NCBI GenBank assembly: GCA_026770585.1
Contig: MU646325.1
Span: 170,324-182,248, forward strand
Origin: Baffinella frigidus
Taxonomy: Eukaryota; Cryptophyceae; Cryptomonadales; Baffinellaceae
Reading direction: 5' to 3'
DNA: 11,925 nucleotides
Shown: positions 1 through 9,434 of the stretch, in pieces
Layout of the letters: every line of letters begins with the position of its first letter
Numbering within the stretch: position 1 is the first letter of the stretch
The notes under the pieces: model-generated
The model's input: only the letters and a program-made list of their open reading frames with translations
Database searches by the model: none
What the model was told of the DNA's origin: nothing
Position numbers and translations under genes: made by a program

Positions 1-52
1 CCCCAAACCCCAACCCCCAACCCCCCAACCCCAACCCCAAACCGTTAAGTAG

Positions 53-91
53 GTGGTGTCTTACTCAATCGAGGCAGATTCGCCGAATACC
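53..91 (+). pseudogene. Partial upstream copy of exon A (A1)
   Basis: After aagtag the bases read VVSYSIEADS in the exon A frame, then break off at CCGAATACC into C-rich heptamers. The last part of the exon and the donor are absent, so it cannot be spliced as exon A. It shares its break point with the copy at 169-207, so the two copies are related to each other by duplication. Confidence 0.75.
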
Positions 92-168
92 AAACCCAAA
101 GCCCCAAACCCCAAACCCTAAGCCCCAAACCCCACACCCTACACCCTCATCCCCAAGCTGTAAAGCAG

Positions 169-207
169 GTTGTGTCTTATTCCAGCGAGGCAGAGTCGCC
201 GAATACC
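169..207 (+). pseudogene. Partial upstream copy of exon A (A2)
   Basis: Follows aagcag and reads [10 protein letters not shown], then ends at the same CCGAATACC break as the copy at 53-91. Compared with exon A, four of the changes before the break are silent (GTT, TCT, TAT, TCC) and one is Asp to Glu. No donor. Confidence 0.75.
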
Positions 208-329
208 CAATCCCAAACCCCAAGCCCTAACGCCCCAAACCCCTAAACCCCTAAACCCCAAAACCCAAACCCCAAACCCCAAACCCCACACCCCAAACCC
301 TAAACCCTAAACCCGAAACCGTAAAGTAG

Positions 330-400
330 GTGGTGTCGTACTCAAGCGAGGCAGATTCGGAGAACGACCGCCTCGTCCCCGCTGCCTTCTCCTACCGCAG
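330..400 (+). CDS. Exon A: VWA domain, central strand and helix start
   Basis: Preceded by aagtag and followed by the donor gtacat; enters at phase 0 and leaves two bases (AG) of an Arg codon that exon B completes. Encodes [13 protein letters not shown] then [10 protein letters not shown], fitting the VWA pattern of a beta strand (VVSYS) followed by a loop and 'LVPA'. At least one exon lies before this one, outside the window. Confidence 0.8.
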
Positions 401-3400
401 GTACATAGCACATACAATATGATCGTATATAGTGTGTAATATATAGTTTATAGTTTATAGTATATAGTGTATAGTACATAGCATATAGCATATAGTATTC
501 AGTATATAGTACATAGTACATAGTACATAGTACATAGTACGTAGTACAAATCATATAGTATATAGTATATAGTATATAGTATATAGTGTATAGTATATAG
601 TATATAGCATATAGTATATACCAGCAACGCGGTATTTATATAGCATATAGTTTATATCAGCAACGTCGCAGAATGACCGACTAGTCCCGGGTTTCGGGTT
701 CGGGTTTAGCGTTGAGCGTTGGGCGTTTAGAGTTAAGCGTTTAGAGTTGAGCGTTTCGGGGTTTGGATTCAGGTTTAGGGTATAGGGTTTAGGGTTGAGG
801 GTTGAGGGTTTGGGGGTACCCTCACACCTTACACCTCACACCTCCAACCTCACACCTCACACCTCACGAAACTCGAAACCCTGAACCCGAAACCGTAATC
901 CTGAACCCGAAACTGTAATCCCACCCTCTTAACCTTAAACCTTGAGCTCTAAAATCAAACCCCTACATCGCACCCTGTGGAAGATTGGGAGTGTGGACCG
1001 CATTAAGTGGACGAGGCTCACTACGTGGTCGACTCATAAGTGGACGACTCTCGCTAAGTGGTCGACTCCTAAGTGAACGACTCTTATTAAGTGGACCACT
1101 CTCACTAAGTTGACGACTGTCACTAAATTGACGACTCGCAGATTGATGCAGATTTACATCGACGGCCTAATCGCGGCAGGCGGAACCTACTACCTCAAGG
1201 TAATCCACCAGCCACCTGAAGTTGACCAGACCACACAGCGGGCTACGAAGGCATTTTCGGCCCATTTCGGGCCGAGTTTCCGTAACCTGATCCGTTGGAA
1301 CCCCCCCATGTCCCTACGGGTTGCCTACCGTAGGGTCCTAGGTCTTATCGCTTCGGGGTTATTCAAAGCCCCTTCGTAGCCCGCTGTGTGGATCGGAATG
1401 ACCCGGATTGGGTAATTGCCCAGGAGGTACACCTCACAGGTGTACCAGCCATCTATTCCCCTAGGAAATCCGTGGGGATGCCCTACGACCCTACGGTAGA
1501 GGACCGCACAAGTGTACCAGCCATCTGGTCCCCTAGGATATCCGTAGGGATGCCCTACGGACCTACGGTAGGGGCGACTGGATGGCAGATTGTTGCAGAT
1601 TTACATTGACCGCCTAGTCGCGTCTGGCAGAACCTACTATCTGAAGGTACTAGGTTTATGTTTTATGTTTTATGTATGGTTTAGGGTTTAGGGTTCGAGT
1701 TTGGGATGAGCTGTCAGGGTTTAGGGGGTTTGTGTAAGAGGTTAGGGTTTGGGGGTTTGCGTTACGGTTTGGGGGTGGGGATTAGGGTTTGGGTGTTTGG
1801 GTTACGGTTTGAGGGTGAGGATTTGGGTTACGGTTTGGGGGTGAGGGTTCAGTGTTTAGGGGCTAGGTTGTGGGATTCACGGTTTTGGGTTCATAATGCA
1901 GGGTTACGTGTTTAGAGTGTGGGGTCGGTGGGCACCGACACCCTCAAGGCAGAAAAACGAGACGTGTTTTCCGCTTGCGAGAAGATCCTTCCCTCTAAAC
2001 CCTGCACCAAAATCCTCATCCCCAAGCCCTTAATTCCAAACCCCAAACCCCAAACCCTAAACCCTAAACCCTAAACCCTAAACCCTAAACCCTAAACTCT
2101 AAACCCACAACCCCTTCACCCTAAACTCTCAACCCCTGAACTCTGAACTCCTAAACCCTAAACCCTGTTTCCTATCCCTAATGTCTAAGCCATCGAACCA
2201 TGCATCCGAAAAGGCGTCAACCTAAACCCTGAACCCTAAACCTCTCAAACCAGGCATTGCAAAACACGACCCTTATTGGAAAACCTGAACCTCATTCGAA
2301 AACCTCAACCTCGCTGGCAAACCTGAACCTCGAACCGTAACCTCCAAACCAGGTATTGGGCAAGGCCTTCTTCTTCTTCTTCATCATCATCATCATCATG
2401 TTCTTCTTCATTACTCTCGATCACTCTCTGGCATGGCTTCATCCATGGGTGACTTGATGGGTATCCAATAACCTTCTTTCTAAAATCCCTGAACCATGTA
2501 ATCTCTGCAGCCAGGTAATCCATTAACCTTGACCTCTGACCTGAACCGTAACCTCTATCCTCCACACCAGATATCCGACAAGGCGTTCGCAAGGTAATCC
2601 CTGAAACCAAGTGATCCCTGAACGTTGACCCCTAACCTGCACCGTAACATCCAACCTCCGCAACAGGCATTGGACAAGGCGTTTGCCATCGTGAGAGGCT
2701 CAGACACCGACAACTATGGCAGCAAGTGCGTTTCGGGTTTCGGGTGTGGGTTTCAGTGCTTATGGCCTTGGATTTAGGATTTACAGTTTTGGGTTGAGTT
2801 ATTTCCGTCACCCCATCGACGCTTTATCGGATGCTGTCCTAGCGTTGAAGCCGTTTCGTACTTTTAGGGATGTAAATACCATGATTTGTACCGCAAATCT
2901 TTGAGATGGACGCGATCGTGACAGGGCCGGACAACGACAATTATGACAGCAAATGCACCTCGGGTTTAGGGTTTGGGGTTTGGGGTTCGGGGTTTGGGGT
3001 TTAGGGTTTAGGGTTTAAGGTTTAGTTTTTACGGTTTAGGGTTTAGGGTTTAGGGTTTAGGGTTTAGGGTTTAGGGATTAGAGTTTTGGAGTTTATAATT
3101 TGGTGTTTAGGGTTTAGGGTTTGGAGTTCATAATTTAAGGTTTAGGTTTTAGGGTTTAGGGTCCAAATCAGTGACAACTAGGGTTCAGGACAATGACACC
3201 TATGGCAGCAAGTGCGGTAACTGGGTTTTTAGGGTTGGGATTTAGGGTTTAAGCTTTGGATTTTGGGGTTGAACGTTTAGGGTTTCAAGCAACGCCCGCG
3301 CCAAGACCGCTGAGCGTCCTATGTATGATCACTTACGGGTTATTAACGCTTACGGTTTATTCACGACATCCCTTCGTAGGCCGTTGAGGGACCAAGTGCG

Positions 3401-5135
3401 ACGAGAACGGGCACTCCTGAGAGTGGTCCACTTAGTGCGAATCCCTGGCCACTTATGGCGTGGCGAGTGGAGCGCACTGATGCTGTTCTCTCAATTTCTT
3501 TGTGTCTGGACTCTTGTCTGAAATCTTCTTCGTGTTTGCTTTCGCATAAACCCTTAACCTCAACCCCTAAACCATACCTCCTAAACCCCAAAGCCTAAAC
3601 CCTAAACCCTAAACCCTAAACCCTAAATCCTGACCCCTGACCCCTAACCCCTAACCCCTAAACTTCTGGGAGCAGGTGCAACCGCATGTTGGTCTTCCTT
3701 CTGGATGGAAGACCAAGTGATGGCATCAGACGGGAAACCAGGGCATACAACCTAAACCCCAACCACTCAACCATAACCCCTATTTGGCTCACTCATGTTT
3801 AGGCCCTATTTGGCTCACTCGTCTTCAAGCTGAGAGTAATAAGAGAAAGAGGAAGGTGCCGAAGGGTCGAGCCTAAACCATACACCTGGAGCAGGTACAA
3901 CAGGATGTTCGTCTTTCTGTCAGACAGAACACCAGGGGATGACGCATAAACCCTCAACCCCAACCCCTAAACCATATTTATTTTCGCATAAACGCTTAAC
4001 CACAACCCCTCAATCACACCCCCTAACCCCTCAACCTGCCGGGAGCAGGTGCAACCGGATGTTTGTCTTCCTTTCAGACGGAAGACCGGGGGATGACATC
4101 GTGCAATTCCGGGAGAAAATCAACGAATACAAGAGGACCAGGCCCAACGTACATTTATCCTACCATTTTACAGCCCCCTTCTCCTACCAACGAATACAGG
4201 ACCAGGAGGCCCAATGTTATCCGCTCCTTTTTCTCACCGGTGATTTCATAGTGCAGACAACGATTCAATTTGGCCTGATTGGGTGGAAGCGTAAACCAAG
4301 ATAACCACGCCAGGGCACACGATAGTTTCATACACACCGGTAGGAGGTGGAGATAGCATCCATCAGGAACAAGCTCGTAAAGAGCCGACACGAGGCACAG
4401 TATGTAGTACAATGCGGAGGCATGTGCGGCGCTGGCGCTGGTTGTTTGGCAACAAATTAGCAATCTCTCTTCCCGATTGTAGGTCATGGTGATCGACGAT
4501 GGGGACTCTCCTCCCGGGAAGAACACGTTTTAACACACTCGTTCGCGCCAAACCTGTTTCGTGATACAGAAGAACCATTTTTGCACCCATGAATGGCTGC
4601 AAGGGCTAGACTATTGGCGTATGTCCCGGGCAAAAACTCGCCATAATCAATCTTACTCGTATATGGACTTGAAAATGAAAATCGTATCTCTGACCTGGCG
4701 TGATCTGGAAGTAGGCCATGTTTGGTGTTTTTCATTGGAAACCCGAACCCCAACCCCCAAACCCCTAATCCCGACACCGTAAACATCTCAACCCCAAACC
4801 CCAAACCCTGCACCCTACACCCCAAACCCCAAAACCCCAAACCTTAAAACACAAACCCCACACCCAGGACATGTTCTTTTTCATCGCGCTCGGGTTAGTC
4901 ACCCCCAAACCCCAACCCCTAAACCCGCAACCCTAACAATCCTAAACCCCAAACCCCAAACCCTAAACCCTAAACCCTACACTCTGCACCCTACACCAAA
5001 AACCATACACCCCAAACCCGAACCCCTCAACCCTTAACCCCAAACCCTAAACCAGGTCAGATGTTGATGCAGCTCCGTTGAGGGACTCTGCGTGTGCTAC
5101 TGGAGGGGTATTTTCGTCCGTGGTACCTCCTTCCC

Positions 5136-5178
<43 letters not shown>

Positions 5179-5255
5179 GTTCTCTCGCTCTCGCTCTTCA
5201 ACTCTCCCGCTCTCTCTCTCTCTCTCGTTCTCTCGCTCTCGCACTCCCGCTCGCA

Positions 5256-5301
<46 letters not shown>

Positions 5302-8300
5302 CTCTCTCTCAACCCGAACCCTTGACCCCCACGCAGAAAGACAACGATGTAATGGGCCTCACGAACGCAATGGCAGCCTTCAACAAATACGCGGTACGCC
5401 CTAAACCCTAAACCCTAAACCCCAAACCCCACACCTCAAACCCTGAACCCTAAAACCTCAACCCCAAACCCCAAACCCTAAACCTTAAACCCTCAACCCC
5501 AACACTCAACCCTCACCCCCAAACCCTGAACCCTAGGCGCTGGGCAACGCAAACGCAGCCTCACCAAGCACGCGCTGGTCGGAACCCTATGTCTCGGTAA
5601 ACCCTACACCCCAAACCCTAAACCCTAACCCAGAAACCTGCAGCCCGAAACCCTAAACCCGAGACCCCAACTCCTCAGCCTGAAGACCGGAAAACACCAA
5701 CCCTGCAACCCAAACCCTAAATGCTGAACACTGAACCAGGTGCCCGACATCTGGGGGCGCATGGTCACGGCGGTTACTCCCGAAACCTGAAACCTGAAAC
5801 CCTAAACCCTAAACCCTAAACCCTAAGCCCTAAGCCCTAAACCCTAAACCCTGAACCCGAAACCCGTAACCCTAAACCCAAACCCCTAAACCCCTACCCT
5901 AATCCACCACCCCTAACCCCATACCTCAAACCACAAACCCCAACCCCCAAACCCCAACCCTAAACCAAAAACCCTGAACCATAAACCCTGAAACCCCAAA
6001 CCCTAAACCCCATCACTAAGCCCTAAACCCTGAACCCCATCACTAAGCCCTGAACCCTAAACCACAAAACCCGAACCCTACAACACTAAAACCCTTCAAA
6101 TTCCCTGACACTAAACCCAAAACCCTGAAACCCTAAAATCCCCTGACACTAAACCCGAAACCCGCGAACAGGCTGCCCCCGTCTTCGACAAGGAGAAGCT
6201 TCCTTGGTCTCGCCCCTCACCCCTCACCCCAAACCCATATCACCAAACTTTGAACCCCAAACCCCACACTCTAAACAATAAACCGTACACCATAAACCAT
6301 GAAACACAACCCTACAACCAGGTCGCTGGTGGGAGTGGCAGCAGTGGACATCCCCCTAACCCCGAAACCCCAAACCTTAACACCTAACCCCTAAACCCTA
6401 AACTCCAAACCCCAAACTCTCAACCTTGCACCCTCAACCCGAACCCGGAACACCACAACCAGGTCACTGGTGGGGGTGGCAGCCGTGGACATCCCGCTCT
6501 GCGAGCTAGTGTCAGCCGCCACGGAAGCCGGGGTGAGTTCCACATTTATCGTTGAGCTCTCTTTATGACCCTCAGAGCCTTCTGAACCTCTCTGGTGCCA
6601 CGGATTCTGGCGTAAGTTCCAGATAACCTGCTAGGGGGTAGCAGCTGGAATGACATTCCGCTCTGCGAGCTAGTGTCTGCCGCCACGGCGGCCTGGGTAA
6701 ATTCATCTCTCTCTCTCTCTCTCTCTCGCTCGCTCGCTCGCTCTCGCTCTCTCTCTCTCTCTCTCTCATCATTATTAGCCACCACAGCGTCGAGTGAGTT
6801 CCAGCTACCCCGTGATACACTGATCTCCATAGATAACTGGGTCAAATGACAAAGGGGCCAACGTTTCAGCTACCCTCGGTCGGGTAGCAAGGGGGGGCAA
6901 ACGTTTCAGCTATCCTTGGTTGGATCGCAAGGTGGCAGACGCCGCCATTGCGTCTGGCGTGAGGGCCGCCCTTAGCTCTCGCTCGCTCTCTCTCGCTCTC
7001 TCTCGCTCGCTCGCTCTCTCTCGCTCGCTCTCTCTCGCTCTCTATCTCGCCCTCCCTCCCTCCCTCTCTATCTCTCTTTATTAGCCACCACGTCCTCTGG
7101 CGCACGTTTGAGCTTGCCTTGGTCGGATAGGACAGACGCCGCCACGGCGCCTGGCGTGTCAACACTGAATGATGTCTCTCTTCTTAGATCAAGGCCGGTC
7201 CGTATATGGAGGACGCAGGCAAGACAGAGCAAGGCTGATCATGCGAGGCAACCGAAGGGACTGCGCCAGAGGGCTCGAAACATCCAGTATTGACATATTT
7301 CAGCGGAAATCCGAAGGATAATAAAGTCACTTTAGCCAGTTCAACACTCATGGATCGTGCAGTGAAATGACATATCGACTCATGGCCTGGCGTGGTCTCT
7401 CACGCAGATCAAGGCCGATCCATATATGGAGGAGGTAGGCAAGACAAAGCAGGGCTGCACCTGCGAGAAAACCTACACCTGGGAAGGCGAAACTGTCCGG
7501 TCACCCCTAAACCCTATACCACCCTACACCCTACACCCTACACCCTACACCCTACACCCTACACCCTACACCCTACACCCTACATCCTGCACCCTGCACC
7601 CTGCACCCTACACCCTGCACCCTACACCCTGCACCCTACACCCTACACCCTACACCCTACACTCTAAGACGAAGCAGGGGTGTTCCTGCGAGAACACCTA
7701 CACCTTGGAAGGCGAAACTATCCGGTCAATCCTCTGTTCAACACCCTCAATACCGCAATCCCTTGGCCCGCCCTGTGACGGATTTCATCACCAAAATGCT
7801 GCAATTCGCGTGCCTGAAGTTGTGGATTCGCAAACCTAAGTAGTGGTCATTCGCATGCCTAAAGGTGTAGCCACAGTTGTAGTAGAAGATACTTAGTTGA
7901 ATGCAGAAAAAGATGCTTTAATATACCTAATTGTTTTTGAGTACCAAAGTTGCCTCCTAAACCCAAATTCGTTTTGAATCGATGAGATAGACAAGGCGGG
8001 TCAAGGTTTTGCAGTAGAAACTGAGACTGTCGAAGACACCCTACAATCTAAATCCTACATGGCCAGGTGAAATTTTGGAACCCTAAACCCTAAACCCCCA
8101 ACCCTACACCCTGCACCCTAAACCCTAAACCCTAAACCCTAAACCCTAAACCCTAAACCCTAAACCCTAAACCCTAAACCCTAAACCCTAAACCCCAAAA
8201 CCCAAACACCAAATCCCAAACCCTAAACCCCACACCATCAACCCCAAACCAAACCCTAAACCCTAAATTCTAAACCCTAAAACCCAAACCCCAAACCCCA

Positions 8301-9399
8301 AACACCAAACACTAAACACCAAACACCAAACCCAAAACCTCAAATCCCGAACCCCGAACCCAAGCCCCCAAACCCCAAACCACAATCCCTAAACACTAAA
8401 CACTAAACCCCATCCCCAAACGCAGCGACGGCGAGTGCACAACGTACGACTGGCCCGTGCCCTGGTGCGCGACCACTGCTGGGTACCTCACCCCCCCCCT
8501 CCCCCGAAACCCACAATCCGGACCCGATCCCGGATCCCGAATCCCGAATCCCGACACACGAAACGCGGAACACAGAACCCGGAACCCCACAACCCACAAT
8601 TCACACCCCACACCCCACACCCCACACCCCACACCCCACACCCCACACCCCACACCCCACACCCCACACCCCACACCCCACACCCCACACCCCACACCCC
8701 ACACCCCACACCCCACACCCCACACCCCACACCCCACACCCCACACCCGAAACCCACACCCCAAACCCCAACCCCAAACCCCAAACCCCAAACCCCAACC
8801 CCCAAAATCCAAACCCCACGCCCTCAAACCCCACACACGATCACAGGTGCGGCATGTGCGATCAGAAGGGGCTGGAACCCTCTCAGTGCTAGGACGAATG
8901 CGAAGCACATTCCTCCCATATTGACTATGGTAGGCCGTCGCCCCCCTAGGCCCCTACGGTATGCGACTACGGTAGGCCGTAGCTCCTCTAGGCCCCTACG
9001 GCCTACCGTAGTCAACACGGTAGGCGTAACTACCCGGATGTTAGTCCGTCGGCCTGTGGGTAAACCCTAAATTCGAAAAACAGGTGCGGCATGTACGATG
9101 TGGAGGCTCTGGAACCCTCTCGGTGCTGGGACGAGTGCTCAGGATGATCCCGAGGATTGGTAGAGTATACTCCGAGAATCAATACATATAGTACACAACT
9201 CCTCTCAAGGTCTCTCTCTCTCTCTCTCTCTTTCTCTCTCCTCGCTCTCTCTCCCGACCCTAAACACGAAAACAGGTGCGGCATGTGCGATCTGGAGGGT
9301 CTGGAACCCTCTCGGTGCTGGGACGAGTGCGAAGAGCGCCACACGGTGGTCGGCAAGGTGTTCTTCTTTCTCTCGCAAACACACTCACGCGCGCGCGCC

Positions 9400-9434
<35 letters not shown>

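Larger units (their letters stand above)
1..329 (+). repeat. C-rich telomere-like heptamer array (CCCCAAA/CCCTAAA variants)
   Basis: Degenerate 7-base units CCCCAAA, CCCTAAA and CCCGAAA, broken by the two partial exon A copies. It forms the end of the intron before exon A. No other gene is seen. Confidence 0.9.
2726..3290. repeat. G-rich TTTAGGG/GTTTGGG array around exon C copies
   Basis: Heptamer-like gggttta units on the + strand, densest at 2960-3165, interrupted by the two downstream exon C fragments. The stretch 2790-2950 is partly unique with no further exon recognised. Confidence 0.85.
5394..6171. repeat. C-rich telomere-like arrays of introns F-G, G-H and H-I
   Basis: Continuous CCCTAAA, CCCCAAA, CCCGAAA and CCCTGAA units apart from exons G and H. 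Near-perfect CCCTAAA near 5803-5850; a longer period (aaccctgaaccccatcactaagc) near 6005-6055. Confidence 0.9.

Noticed and set aside
1110-1379. Single-exon gene starting in the minisatellite
   Set aside because: The ORF is exon B1 extended by chance into repeat on one side and the inverted-repeat element on the other.
2305-2610. Minus-strand ORF with an acidic Asp/Glu run
   Set aside because: The run is the reverse of the TTC/ATC triplet repeat; the rest overlaps exon C copies on the + strand.
4363-4602. Minus-strand ORF faintly recalling a Nudix-type pattern
   Set aside because: The key Nudix box glycines and glutamates are not present in order; no splice or start context supports it.
5078-5411. 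Ser-Leu and Arg-Glu rich ORFs
   Set aside because: Translations of the CT microsatellite. Only the embedded exons E and F are credible.
7502-7668. CRISPR array
   Set aside because: Simple heptamers without spacers, in a eukaryotic intron.
8116-8192. True chromosome end (telomere)
   Set aside because: Perfect CCCTAAA is short, interstitial and lies between phase-matched exons of one gene.
8435-9070. Long ORFs on both strands over the CCCCACA satellite
   Set aside because: A 7-bp repeat without stops is open in several frames; the products are His-Pro-Thr or Gly-Val-Trp repeats with no gene signals.
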